DNA from: Paenibacillus segetis
GTDB lineage: Bacteria > Bacillota > Bacilli > Paenibacillales > Paenibacillaceae
Direction of reading: 5' to 3'
NCBI RefSeq assembly: GCF_014639155.1
Contig: NZ_BMFT01000001.1
Span: forward strand, 2,480,001-2,544,000
DNA length: 64,000 nt
Shown: positions 53,821 to 62,548 of the stretch, in pieces
How positions within the stretch are numbered: the stretch's first letter is position 1
Layout of the letters: the number at the start of each line of letters is the position of its first letter
The notes under the pieces: model-generated
Database searches by the model: none
What the model was told of the DNA's origin: nothing
What the model saw: the letters and a program-made list of their open reading frames with translations, nothing else
Position numbers and translations under genes: made by a program

Positions 53821-54386
53821 TTCCACTCCTCCTTCTTCCAATGTTCGCGAATCCACGACCTTGCACGATATAATCTAGATTCTACCGTCTTAATGGCGAT
53901 TTGTTGTTCTTCGGCGATTTCTTCATACCCTTTTTCCTCCAAATAGAACGCTGTTACTATATCTCGATGTCCTGCTGGAAGCTGTGAAATTTTATCGTGA
54001 AGTTGTTGTCTACCTTCTTTATCTATCAATCCTTTCAGGATATCATCATCATGTGAATGGAATGTAGTTACAACATCGATTGGATCCCATTGTTCTTCTC
54101 TCCGGCGGTCCCGCCTTCGCTTCATATCAATGGCTTTGTTTACAGTAATCCTAGTAAGCCAGGATTTAAACCCTTGGGAACGGTAACCAGAGAGAGACTT
54201 ATAGACTTGTAGAAAGGTTTCCTGGGCAGCATCTTCCGCTTCCTTCGCATCATGCAGAACCGAATACGTTACGCGGTACACATAGTTCCCATATTCTTGC
54301 ACTAACTTGCGAAAAGCTTGAACATCTCCCTGCTGAGATTTAAGTATTAGAGACTCTTCGTCAATAGCTCTCTCCTCCTTCCCCAC
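53817..54386 (-). CDS. ECF-type RNA polymerase sigma factor
   Basis: Alternative sigma factor. Region 2 includes VYRVTYSVLHDAKEAEDAAQETFLQVYKSL and FKSWLTRITVNKAIDMKRRR; region 4 includes LPAGHRDIVTAFYLEEKGYEEIAEEQQIAIKTVESRLYRARSWI. Length is up to 189 residues. The frame opens at a GTG at 54386 that has no ribosome site; a perfect AAGGAGG is instead 8 nt before an in-frame ATT at 54365, where family alignments would start (IDEESLILKSQQGD). It is coupled to the anti-sigma gene and followed by the TM2-repeat gene. Confidence 0.92.
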   Translation of the reverse strand: MGKEERAIDEESLILKSQQGDVQAFRKLVQEYGNYVYRVTYSVLHDAKEAEDAAQETFLQVYKSLSGYRSQGFKSWLTRITVNKAIDMKRRRDRRREEQWDPIDVVTTFHSHDDDILKGLIDKEGRQQLHDKISQLPAGHRDIVTAFYLEEKGYEEIAEEQQIAIKTVESRLYRARSWIREHWKKEEWN

Positions 54387-54528
54387 TTTAATAAACGATA
54401 CAAAATTGACTTAACCCTGCATGAATTCAAAAAATTAATTTTTCTACTACTCTACAGTAGATTCAGCAGAAAAGTATTCACCCAAAAATTGCTTACACCT
54501 GTCCACAATGGAAGAACGTTCTTGTAAT

Positions 54529-54684
54529 TTGTCTTTTAAAAGGTGGACATCTGCAGTATAGATCATACACTAACATAAAAACGGTAATCTACTACATATG
54601 GATGAGAATTTCAATACTTGATCTATATATGATCTTGCTGATAGGGGAACAATATGTTCCTCGTGTCCACCTTTTAAAAGACAA
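54529..54684. mobile_element. MITE-like element with 21-bp perfect terminal inverted repeats
   Basis: The arms at 54529-54549 and 54664-54684 are exact reverse complements (TGTCTTTTAAAAGGTGGACA plus one outer T). The 114 nt between them are AT-rich, hold no reading frame, and include the small palindrome GGAACAATATGTTCC (54646-54660). Size, perfect ends, TG...CA tips and lack of genes fit a non-autonomous miniature element, perhaps of an IS3-like family. No clear target duplication is visible, so a regulatory hairpin is the alternative. Confidence 0.55.
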
Positions 54685-54748
54685 TATTCTCATTTGTATT
54701 CATCCAAGAGACATATCTATTTTTAAGAACTTTCACATAGAAAAATAA

Positions 54749-54798
54749 AACTGCACCTTCAATTGTTGGGGAGTGAATCTAACAATTGGGGTACAGTT
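54749..54798 (-). terminator. Intrinsic terminator of the RimK-like gene
   Basis: On the minus strand AACTGTACC..CAATTGTT pairs with AACAATTG.AGGTGCAGTT with two mismatches; TTATTTTT follows. Confidence 0.85.
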
Positions 54799-54833
54799 CA
54801 AATTGAAAATAGGTTACTTTGCAATAAATTTAA

Positions 54834-55739
54834 TTAGAACCGATTAAGACGAACTCTCAGAAAGTTATAGATTTCCTCTGAAATATTTACGTTACAGCAT
54901 GATTCAAGTCCTTCAAATCCTGGAGATGAATTTGCTTCGCAAATCTTGTAGTGATCCCCATCAAAAAGCAGATCTATTCCAGCAATATCCAAATTAAGCA
55001 ATCGCGAGGTTTCCAAGGCTAGCCATTCAATTTCGGCATTGATCTCATAGGGTTCAACCTTACCACCACGGGAGTAGTTCGCTTTGAAGCTATCATTCCC
55101 AGAGATACGTTTCATCGCAGCCACAGCTCTACCACCGATGGTAATAACACGAAGATCAATTCCACGGCTCGACTCTACGAACTCTTGTAAAATCATAGTT
55201 GCATTTTCTTTGTAGGCACTAATCATCTCAAGTAAATCTATAAACTTAGATTTGGTCTCTGCCAAGAATACTCCGCTTCCTTGAGAACCAGAAATCGTCT
55301 TTACTACGACAGGAAAACCAAGGTGTTTCTCAACTAGATCAACGTCAACTTTGGACCGGATTAGCATGGTTTTGGGTACAGGAAGATTGTGTTCTGCCAA
55401 AATTTGTTGCGTAAAAAGCTTGTCTTTCACAGTATCAATACTCTGTGACGAATTAAATGTCCGAACACCCAATCTTTCCAGATGACGAATCAACGCAAGT
55501 CCAAAATAATTCGTCCCCGCTCCCATCCGTGGCAATACAAAGTCTGGTAATTGCTGCACTTCACCGTCTACCATTACACTTTTTCGGTCATCTCGTGTCA
55601 CAATTAACTCAAACTGCTCTGGGGATAATACACGAATATCAATCTCTTGCTTCTCTGCTTCGCGAACTAGACGATTGAGCTCAAACGTTTCTGGCTTCAC
55701 TTCATTTGTTGCACTCTTGTAAATGATCCAGCCTCTCAA
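54834..55739 (-). CDS. RimK-like ATP-grasp ligase
   Basis: Predicted ATP-dependent carboxylate-amine ligase of about 301 residues, of the RimK family (proteins that add amino acids such as glutamate, or make small peptides). The ATP-grasp core shows FPVVVKTISGSQGSGVFLAE, the RGIDLRVITIGGRAVAAM segment and the metal-binding end CEANSSPGFEGLE. The chosen start is TTG at 55739, 9 nt after GGGAGG; the longer frame to 55796 lacks a site and resembles nothing. It is monocistronic. The acceptor is unknown. Confidence 0.85.
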   Translation of the reverse strand: MRGWIIYKSATNEVKPETFELNRLVREAEKQEIDIRVLSPEQFELIVTRDDRKSVMVDGEVQQLPDFVLPRMGAGTNYFGLALIRHLERLGVRTFNSSQSIDTVKDKLFTQQILAEHNLPVPKTMLIRSKVDVDLVEKHLGFPVVVKTISGSQGSGVFLAETKSKFIDLLEMISAYKENATMILQEFVESSRGIDLRVITIGGRAVAAMKRISGNDSFKANYSRGGKVEPYEINAEIEWLALETSRLLNLDIAGIDLLFDGDHYKICEANSSPGFEGLESCCNVNISEEIYNFLRVRLNRF

Positions 55740-55846
55740 GTTACATAGCCTCCCGCCACTCGGGCCCCAAATTCTTACTAGTCCAGAATAGCACAAATAG
55801 GTTTATTCACGCTATTTAAAAAAAGACAAGAACAAAAATCCAGAGG

Positions 55847-55878
55847 TTTGATCCAAATAAAATTTGATCCAAATAAAA
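55847..55878. repeat. 16-bp tandem duplication
   Basis: TTTGATCCAAATAAAA occurs twice head to tail in the spacer between dnaD and the RimK-like gene, next to the dnaD terminator. Probably a replication slip. Confidence 0.8.
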
Positions 55879-55880
55879 AA

Positions 55881-55926
55881 AGAGGCGTCCCTCAGTCATC
55901 CAATGATGACTTTGGAACAACCCCTT
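55881..55926 (-). terminator. Intrinsic terminator after dnaD
   Basis: On the minus strand AAGGGG..TTCC and GGGACGCCTCT arms with an inner AGTCATC/GATGACT stem are followed by seven T. Confidence 0.85.
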
Positions 55927-55936
55927 ATTATTGTTG

Positions 55937-56626
55937 TTATGATCGACCACGAAATTTCTGCGCGTATGCTTTAGCATCCTCAGCAGTTTGTACTCGGTTA
56001 CGGCTCCATTCCAAAAGAATGCGATCAATATACCGAAAATGTACCTTTCCAGCAAAGACGGCTTCCTTCAGCGATAGTAGAATCAACTCTTCCGGGTAGC
56101 CATCTTGATCCAGCCAACCGGAGATCGTTTCACACTCCATCGGCGATAACGGACGAGCAAACTCTTTTTCGAAAATGACGAATAGGTTTCGCTCTTGCTC
56201 TTCCTGCTGTTGTACTGAAACTACTCGGTCTTTTGCATGTTGCCTTGCAGCAGCCCGTTCTTCAGCAATACATTGGCCGAGCCGATCATACATCCCTGAC
56301 AAGTTATATCGCTCAGAATGAATACCCGTTGTCTCATCGTTATCCTCGTCAATGGTAATCCATCCATCTTTCATCAGACGCCTGATAATCGAAGATACCG
56401 TTCCAGTGGATGTCCCCATCCGCTGTTCTAGCTCATCTATAGATGGAAAATCATTATGCTCTACTTGCTGGTAAGCCAGCAGTTGTATGAGGAGCATTGC
56501 TTCTGTATCACTCAGTCGAAGCTTACGATAATGGGAAAGAAGAGCGTATGGAAGATTCACCATACCAACTTCCATCCCAAATGAGATTCCTTTAGCCCAA
56601 ACTTTCCAGCCTTCTGTCATAGCCAT
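55937..56626 (-). CDS. dnaD: DNA replication initiation protein DnaD
   Basis: Primosome protein that remodels DNA during replication initiation and restart in Firmicutes. The N-terminal winged helix (VNLPYALLSHYRKLRLSDTEAMLLIQL, then EQRMGTSTGTVSSIIRRLMKDGWI) and the C-terminal DDBH2 domain with the YxxxIxxxW motif (YIDRILLEW) are both present. Length 229 matches B. subtilis DnaD. The ATG follows AAAGGTG. It follows asnS by 58 nt, as in Bacillus. Confidence 0.94.
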   Translation of the reverse strand: MAMTEGWKVWAKGISFGMEVGMVNLPYALLSHYRKLRLSDTEAMLLIQLLAYQQVEHNDFPSIDELEQRMGTSTGTVSSIIRRLMKDGWITIDEDNDETTGIHSERYNLSGMYDRLGQCIAEERAAARQHAKDRVVSVQQQEEQERNLFVIFEKEFARPLSPMECETISGWLDQDGYPEELILLSLKEAVFAGKVHFRYIDRILLEWSRNRVQTAEDAKAYAQKFRGRS

Positions 56627-56684
56627 ACTTGATCACCTTTCTCCATTTCACTAAAAGTCAGGTGAATAAACGTCCATAACTTAT

Positions 56685-57980
56685 TTATGGATAAAGACGA
56701 TACAACGTACGAGGGAACGGAATGGTCTCCCGAACGTGATCCAATCCACAAATCCAAGCCACAGTACGTTCAAGCCCTAGACCAAAGCCAGAGTGCGGTA
56801 CCGAACCGTATTTACGTAGATCCATGTACCATTGATATGCCTCTGGAGAAAGATCATGCTCCTTGAACCGTGACTCCATCAGTTCAAGATCATCGATCCG
56901 CTGAGATCCTCCGATGATTTCTCCATAACCTTCAGGAGCAATCATATCCGCACAAAGAACGACTTCCGGACGATTTGGATCAGGCTTCATGTAGAAAGCC
57001 TTAAATCCGGCAGGATAATGTGTAATAAATACGGGCTTATCATAGCTTTCGGCAATCGCTGTTTCGTGAGGTGCACCAAAATCTTCACCCCAGGCAATTT
57101 CGAAATCTTTACTGTTCAGAAACTCAATAGCTTCATCGTAGGTGATCCGAGGGAAAGGAGCCTTGATGTTCTCCAGCTTGGAGATATCCCGTCCAACAGC
57201 TTCCAGCTCAGCACGGCAATTGGTTACTACCGATTGCACAACGAACTCGATAAACTGCTCCTGAACCTTCAAACTTTCTTCATGATCAACAAAAGCCATC
57301 TCCGGTTCGATCATCCAGAATTCGATAAGGTGACGACGTGTCTTCGATTTCTCCGCACGGAACGTCGGGCCAAAGGAGTACACCTTACCAAGTGCCATTG
57401 CTGCAGCTTCCATATAGAGCTGACCACTTTGGGTTAGATAAGCATCCTCTTCGAAATATTTCGTGTGGAACAGATTCGTAGTTCCTTCTGCTGATGTAGG
57501 TGTCAAGATCGGCGGATCCACCAATGTAAATCCATTTTGATCGAAGAACTTCTGCACAGCGCGGATGATTTCCGCACGAATAACTAGAACAGCCCGTTGC
57601 TTCGCTGAACGAAGCCACAAATGACGGTGATCCATCAAGAAATCTACGCCGTGTTCCTTCGGGGTAATCGGATAGTTCTCAGTCAAATGAATAATTTCCA
57701 AATCGGTTACCGTCATCTCGAAGCCAGAAGCACTTCGCGGTTCTTCACGAATAATACCGGTAACATACATTGAAGATTCCTGTGTCAAACTCTTAGCGCG
57801 TTCCCAAGTCTCTTCCGACACTTCGCTCTTCACTACGACGGCTTGAATATACCCAGTTCCATCCCGAAGTTGTAGGAACTGAATCTTTCCACTGGAACGT
57901 TTATTATTCAACCAACTTCCGATAACGACAGTCTCCCCGACATGCTCGTTAACCTGACGGATCACAGTTTTGATCGCCAT
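56685..57980 (-). CDS. asnS: Asparaginyl-tRNA synthetase
   Basis: Class II aminoacyl-tRNA synthetase of 431 residues. The N-terminal OB fold for anticodon recognition spans about 10-105 ([29 protein letters not shown]). Motif 2 is [21 protein letters not shown] and motif 3 [16 protein letters not shown]. Asparaginyl rather than aspartyl identity is supported by the conserved asnS-dnaD order. It starts 35 nt after ackA, with AGGAGAG ahead, so it can be expressed from the dehydrogenase-ackA promoter. Confidence 0.95.
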   Translation of the reverse strand: MAIKTVIRQVNEHVGETVVIGSWLNNKRSSGKIQFLQLRDGTGYIQAVVVKSEVSEETWERAKSLTQESSMYVTGIIREEPRSASGFEMTVTDLEIIHLTENYPITPKEHGVDFLMDHRHLWLRSAKQRAVLVIRAEIIRAVQKFFDQNGFTLVDPPILTPTSAEGTTNLFHTKYFEEDAYLTQSGQLYMEAAAMALGKVYSFGPTFRAEKSKTRRHLIEFWMIEPEMAFVDHEESLKVQEQFIEFVVQSVVTNCRAELEAVGRDISKLENIKAPFPRITYDEAIEFLNSKDFEIAWGEDFGAPHETAIAESYDKPVFITHYPAGFKAFYMKPDPNRPEVVLCADMIAPEGYGEIIGGSQRIDDLELMESRFKEHDLSPEAYQWYMDLRKYGSVPHSGFGLGLERTVAWICGLDHVRETIPFPRTLYRLYP

Positions 57981-58015
57981 GAACTAATCTCTCCTCTTAC
58001 GTGACAATATTTAAT

Positions 58016-59221
58016 TTATTTGTTTTCGAGTACGATGCGATGTGTATCGCGAGCGATAACCAATTCTTCGTTCGTAGGAATAACAAGCACTTCTACCTTG
58101 GAATTCGGTGTTGAAATTCGGCGAGGATCCCCGGAACGAACTTTATTAAGTTCTTTGTCGATCTCTACACCAAGATATGTCAAGTTCTGACATACTTTTT
58201 CACGAACGATTGCTGAGTTTTCACCGATACCTGCTGTAAAGACAATGACATCTACACCGTCCATTGCCGCAGCATAAGAACCGATGTATTTACGCAGACG
58301 ATATTCGTACATTTCAAAAGCAAGCGTCTCATTAGGTTCGCCAGCTTCCATTCCGTCCGTAATATCACGCATATCACTACTTGAGCCTGAAATAGCTAGC
58401 AATCCACTATGTTTGTTCAACATCGAATTAACTTCGCTAATGGAAAGCTCCTCTTTGTTCATGACAAAGGTAACAACAGCTGGATCTAAGTCACCACTAC
58501 GCGTTCCCATCATAAGTCCTTCAAGTGGAGTTAGTCCCATGGATGTATCATAAGATTTACCGCCTTTGACAGCCGTCAAACTACCACCATTACCAATATG
58601 ACATGTAATGATCTTCAAGTCCTCGATTGGACGATCTAGATATTCTGCAGCCGTCTTACTTACATACTCATGGGATGTACCATGTGCACCGTAGCGACGA
58701 ACATGATGTTTCTTATACAATACCTTCGGAATTGGATACAAATATACTTTTTCCTCCATCGTTTGATGGAACGCCGTATCAAATGCAACCACTTGAGGTA
58801 CGCCTGGCATATTCTTCTCTGCAGCGGTAATCCCCATTACTGCTGGTGGATTGTGCAAAGGTGCCAAGTCGAAGAGACGACGAATTTCGGATTTCACATC
58901 ACCAGTTACAAGCACGGAGCCATTAAATGCTTCACCGCCATGTACTACACGGTGGCCTACAGCTTGAATTTCCCCTATAGACTCAATGACGCCGTGTTCT
59001 GGATCTGTAAGCATATCAAGCACCTTACGTATCGCTGTGTTATGCTCCAAAATTTCACTAACTTCTGTTACTTCTTCTTTGCCTGTAGGCTTATGATTCA
59101 GAATGGAGGAGTCCATTCCGATACGTTCTACAAGTCCTTTAGCCAAAACGGATTCGTCCGTCATGTCATACAGTTGATATTTAAGGGATGAGCTCCCTGA
59201 GTTGATTACTAATACTTTCAT
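58016..59221 (-). CDS. ackA: Acetate kinase
   Basis: Interconverts acetyl phosphate and acetate with ATP. The 401-residue protein has NSGSSSLKYQ, VGHRVVHGG, CHIGNGGSLTAVKGG, GTRSGDLDPAVV and FTAGIGENS, all standard. Its ATG overlaps the stop of the upstream dehydrogenase gene as ATGA, so the two are translationally coupled. No phosphotransacetylase gene is nearby. Butyrate or propionate kinase is possible but less likely from these motifs. Confidence 0.95.
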   Translation of the reverse strand: MKVLVINSGSSSLKYQLYDMTDESVLAKGLVERIGMDSSILNHKPTGKEEVTEVSEILEHNTAIRKVLDMLTDPEHGVIESIGEIQAVGHRVVHGGEAFNGSVLVTGDVKSEIRRLFDLAPLHNPPAVMGITAAEKNMPGVPQVVAFDTAFHQTMEEKVYLYPIPKVLYKKHHVRRYGAHGTSHEYVSKTAAEYLDRPIEDLKIITCHIGNGGSLTAVKGGKSYDTSMGLTPLEGLMMGTRSGDLDPAVVTFVMNKEELSISEVNSMLNKHSGLLAISGSSSDMRDITDGMEAGEPNETLAFEMYEYRLRKYIGSYAAAMDGVDVIVFTAGIGENSAIVREKVCQNLTYLGVEIDKELNKVRSGDPRRISTPNSKVEVLVIPTNEELVIARDTHRIVLENK

Positions 59222-60090
59222 ATCCGGTCACCATCCTTGTCGTATTTGAAAAATCCTTCGCCAGTTTTAACACCTAGATGACCAGCGCGAACCATTTTCT
59301 TCAACACAAAAGAAGGACGGTATTTCAATTCACCGAACTCACGGAACATACGCTCAAGAGCAGCGAGTACAGAGTCCAGACCAAAACGGTCAGCCATCTC
59401 TAACGGTCCATATTGGAACTGATACCCAATGCGCATAGCATCATCGATATCTTGCGCCGTCGCAACACCTTCACCAAGCACATGAAGCGCTTCGTTGATC
59501 ATTGTACAAATGATCCGCGAAGTAACAAAACCAGGGGATTCATATACCATGATTCCGCGTTTATCGACAACTTCTTCTACGAAATGTTTAGTTTCTTCGA
59601 ATGTAGCTTCAGATGTCTTCAATCCACGAATAATTTCTACAAGGTTGATGCGAGATACTGGATAAATAAAATGCATACCAATAACACGTTCTGGGTACAT
59701 GGTGGATCCGGCAATTTCTGTCAAGCTAAGTGTTGATGTATTGCTGGCAAGCAGAATGTTGCTTGGGCATACTTGATCAAGCTGCTTGAATACCTCTTTT
59801 TTTGCATCCAAATCTTCCGAAATGGTCTCGATGACCATATCGCAGGTACCAAGTTCGGCAAAATGAGTAACTTTATGGATTTTGGATAATATAAGTTTCT
59901 TCTCCGCCTTAGTAATTGCCCATTTCTCGAGTTGCTTATCTAAACTCATTTCGATCATGCTGTAAGCATAGTTTAACTTTTCAGGAGTTTCTTCTACAAG
60001 TAGAACATCCAGGCCTTTTGCCGCCAACATTTCGCTGATGCCTTGGCCCATCGTTCCGCCACCAATGACACCTATTCTTTTGAAGTTCAT
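59218..60090 (-). CDS. 3-hydroxyacyl-CoA dehydrogenase family protein, divergent active site
   Basis: Member of the short (290-residue) 3-hydroxybutyryl-CoA dehydrogenase family. The NAD-binding start GVIGGGTMGQGISEMLAAKG, the EDLDAKKEVFKQLD helix, the Ser in ASNTSTLS, the catalytic His in GMHF and Glu in NLVEII are present. However, the usual HFFNPVP is HFIYPVS, and the normally invariant Asn in the GFVVNRI loop is Ser (GFVTSRI); the substrate-end NHPMGPLEL is replaced by YQFQYGPLEM. A changed substrate or lost dehydrogenase activity should be considered. It is first in an operon with ackA and probably asnS-dnaD. Confidence 0.85.
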   Translation of the reverse strand: MNFKRIGVIGGGTMGQGISEMLAAKGLDVLLVEETPEKLNYAYSMIEMSLDKQLEKWAITKAEKKLILSKIHKVTHFAELGTCDMVIETISEDLDAKKEVFKQLDQVCPSNILLASNTSTLSLTEIAGSTMYPERVIGMHFIYPVSRINLVEIIRGLKTSEATFEETKHFVEEVVDKRGIMVYESPGFVTSRIICTMINEALHVLGEGVATAQDIDDAMRIGYQFQYGPLEMADRFGLDSVLAALERMFREFGELKYRPSFVLKKMVRAGHLGVKTGEGFFKYDKDGDRI

Positions 60091-60127
60091 AATTCAGTCG
60101 ATCCTTCCTTTCGTCTTCTCTACATAT

Positions 60128-60155
60128 ATTGTACCCTTCATGTCGAATAATACAA
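60128..60155 (-). promoter_or_regulatory. SigA-type promoter of the dehydrogenase-ackA operon
   Basis: On the minus strand TTGTAT, 16 nt, TACAAT; the start would be about 30 nt before the dehydrogenase ATG. Confidence 0.5.
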
Positions 60156-60212
60156 TGTTTTATACCCAACATATAATAATATCTTAGCACGAAGAAAAAG
60201 TAAAAAAAAATA

Positions 60213-60236
60213 ACCGGCATAATGTTTTATGCCGGT
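60213..60236 (-). terminator. Terminator overlapping the FtsH-like gene end
   Basis: On the minus strand ACCGGCATAA pairs with TTATGCCGGT around AACA and is followed by TATTTTTTTTT. The first arm contains the last codons and stop of the protease gene. Confidence 0.9.
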
Positions 60237-61729
60237 AAAGTTGTACTGTCACGAAATTGACATCGAAATTGTTCCCCAGAGAGTCGTTCTTCTCGAAGAA
60301 GGATGTCAAGTGATTTATCAAAGGCCGCAGAATGATCTAATAAGAGTTGTTTCGTTCTGGCAGACAAGTCGTCTAAGATCTTCGCATTCTCATTCATTAA
60401 TACTTCCGTAGTAACCATGTCCATGTTGACGATGCCTAGAGAGGTCAATCCTGAAGTCATCATCGTGCGAACCATGTTCAACGCCTGCTCGAAATCATTA
60501 CTCGAGCCCGTACTGCGGCCTCCATAATAAATTTCTTCAGCTGCTGCACCTGCCAATGCAATCATGATTTGCCCTTCCAAATAAGCTTTCGTATAAAGGT
60601 ACTTCTCTTCCTGGGGATTATGCCGTACATATCCTAGCGCTCTTCCGCGTGGACTCAGGACAACTTGATTCACACTGCCCGGCGCTACAACCTCAGCAGC
60701 AACAGCATGTCCCAATTCATGAATCGCCACACGTTTTTTCTCTTCAATCGTCGATTCACGATCTGTCTTCTCACCCAGCATAACTTTGTCGATTGCCATC
60801 GACATATGGCGCTGTGCAATCTTATTCTGCTCATCACGCATGGCATAGATGGCTGCTTCATTCATTACGCTCTCCAGCTGAGCACCTGAGAAGCCGTAGG
60901 ATTCCTCAGCAACCTTATCTAGATTAATATTGTCTTCCAGCGGTTTATTCTTCGCATGAAGCTCCAGAATGTGACGCCGTCCTTTTTTATCAGGAAGATC
61001 AACTTGAATATGTCGATCAAATCGTCCCGGACGTAATAGAGCACTATCCAGCATTTCTTTACGGTTCGTTGCAGCAATAAGCAAAATTCGAGGTGCTTCC
61101 GATGAATACATACCATCCATCTCGGTCAACAATTGGTTGAGCGTTTGATCATACTCCCGCTGCTGGCCACCTTCTCTTTTCCCACCGATCACATCGATTT
61201 CATCAATAAATATAACTGCGCTTTCCTTATTCTCTTTGGTAGCACGCGTCCTAGCATCCTTAAATAGGTCACGAATGCGACCCGCACCGACGCCGACGTA
61301 CATTTCAACAAATTCACTACCAGAAGCCGCAACAAACACTGAATTCGTATATTGCGCAGCGGCTTTTGCTAATAACGTTTTCCCTGTCCCTGGAGGACCG
61401 GTCAGTAGAATGCCTTTTAAAGGTCGGATGCCAAAATTCTTGATCTCGTCATGACGTACTAAGAAATCAAGTGCTTCCTTAAGCTCTTGCTTGGCGCTCT
61501 CCTGTCCACCGATTTCTTCGAATGTTAGCTTGTCAATCACCTTTTTCTTGCGATTACGGCCTTGTAAAGCCCCAACCGCAATCCCGCCACGGAGCTTAGT
61601 CAATACAAATAATGCTGCAAGCAAAGCAAGAACAAAAACAATCGGTAGAATGTTTACTCCAATATAAGCCATAAAAATCAGTAGCACGGGCACAAATCCA
61701 ATAGCAACTTCAAGCATCCATTTACGCAT
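60227..61729 (-). CDS. Short FtsH-like AAA+ zinc protease
   Basis: Membrane-bound ATP-dependent protease of about 500 residues. Two closely spaced N-terminal helices (about 5-45) replace the usual pair separated by an extracytoplasmic domain. The AAA+ module has Walker A GPPGTGKT (111-118), the FVEMYVGVGAGRIRDLF pore loop, Walker B VIFIDEID (173-179) and the SRH ALLRPGRFDR. The protease has HELGH (337-341) and the third-ligand region SSNDFEQA. Typical FtsH is 600-700 residues, so this is a reduced paralogue rather than the housekeeping enzyme. The ATG at 61729 follows GGGGG (9 nt) and overlaps the upstream gene by 8 nt. Confidence 0.9.
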   Translation of the reverse strand: MRKWMLEVAIGFVPVLLIFMAYIGVNILPIVFVLALLAALFVLTKLRGGIAVGALQGRNRKKKVIDKLTFEEIGGQESAKQELKEALDFLVRHDEIKNFGIRPLKGILLTGPPGTGKTLLAKAAAQYTNSVFVAASGSEFVEMYVGVGAGRIRDLFKDARTRATKENKESAVIFIDEIDVIGGKREGGQQREYDQTLNQLLTEMDGMYSSEAPRILLIAATNRKEMLDSALLRPGRFDRHIQVDLPDKKGRRHILELHAKNKPLEDNINLDKVAEESYGFSGAQLESVMNEAAIYAMRDEQNKIAQRHMSMAIDKVMLGEKTDRESTIEEKKRVAIHELGHAVAAEVVAPGSVNQVVLSPRGRALGYVRHNPQEEKYLYTKAYLEGQIMIALAGAAAEEIYYGGRSTGSSNDFEQALNMVRTMMTSGLTSLGIVNMDMVTTEVLMNENAKILDDLSARTKQLLLDHSAAFDKSLDILLREERLSGEQFRCQFRDSTTLPA

Positions 61730-62255
61730 TGGGCCATACCCCCAATTTCTGCGGAACCCGTGGCAAGATAATGAACTTACTATTAGTTCCATCTGTCATC
61801 GTAATATACACATTGTTCTCATCAATCTCTGCATTAGCTGTTACCGAGCTATCTTGTTGCTCTAGCTCTTCCAAAGCAGCTGTAATCTCGGTATATTGTT
61901 TATTCTCCATTGCCTGTGCCACCGGAAACAGTACTTGTTCCCACAACTTGTCCAAAGCAGGTGATGAGTCATCTACAACATCTAATTTTATCGTTCGATT
62001 GCCGATAAGTTTTTTTCCATCTCGCTCTATATATTTGACCAAACCACTAATGTCGGTTCCTGGTTTCAATCCCAGTTTCAAATCAACCTCATTACGGGTA
62101 ATATCGAATTGAACAGTATTAACGCCCTCATACCCCGTCACCAGTTTCTTTAGGGGATCTTCAACCGCCCACTGGCGATAAGCAAACCATCCACCAAACA
62201 ATAGCAGCGCTGATGCAGCAACTGTTAGAACGATCGGCCATGTACGAAGTTTCAC
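61722..62255 (-). CDS. Membrane-anchored protein of unknown function, coupled to the FtsH-like protease
   Basis: A 177-residue protein with one N-terminal membrane helix (about 7-26) and an external domain of mixed strands and helices (TVQFDITRNEVDLKLGLKPGTDISGLVKYIERD; an acidic helical stretch around ALEELEQQD; IDENNVYITMTDGTNSKFIILPR). No known domain is recognised. The start is GTG after AAGGGGG. The last codons overlap the start of the short FtsH-like gene, so the two are made together. Since that protease lacks its own extracytoplasmic domain, this protein could replace it as a sensor or substrate adaptor; that is an inference. Confidence 0.75.
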   Translation of the reverse strand: MKLRTWPIVLTVAASALLLFGGWFAYRQWAVEDPLKKLVTGYEGVNTVQFDITRNEVDLKLGLKPGTDISGLVKYIERDGKKLIGNRTIKLDVVDDSSPALDKLWEQVLFPVAQAMENKQYTEITAALEELEQQDSSVTANAEIDENNVYITMTDGTNSKFIILPRVPQKLGVWPNA

Positions 62256-62474
62256 TATATTGTCCCCCTTATATAATATTGAATCTATAATAATGAATAT
62301 TTACAATTGATATATCACACCGTCATTACTATTTATACTAATTTGTATATCTATTTAACAAGTAAAAGTATATCACAAAGTATATACCACTTCGATTGAA
62401 ATTGTGGCTATAATTTAAATTTTAATTGAAAAAGTTTTAACTAGTTGTGAAATCTATGTCATTACACGCAAAAT

Positions 62475-62521
62475 AAGCCACGCGTTATCGATGTTCTCTA
62501 AGAGATTCGAACGCGTGGCTT
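62475..62521 (-). terminator. Intrinsic terminator after ypmB
   Basis: AAGCCACGCGTT and AACGCGTGGCTT pair perfectly over 12 bp; on the minus strand ATTTTG follows. It lies 27 nt after the stop. Confidence 0.8.
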
Positions 62522-62548
62522 GTTGATTAATTAAGTTAACCGCATAAT

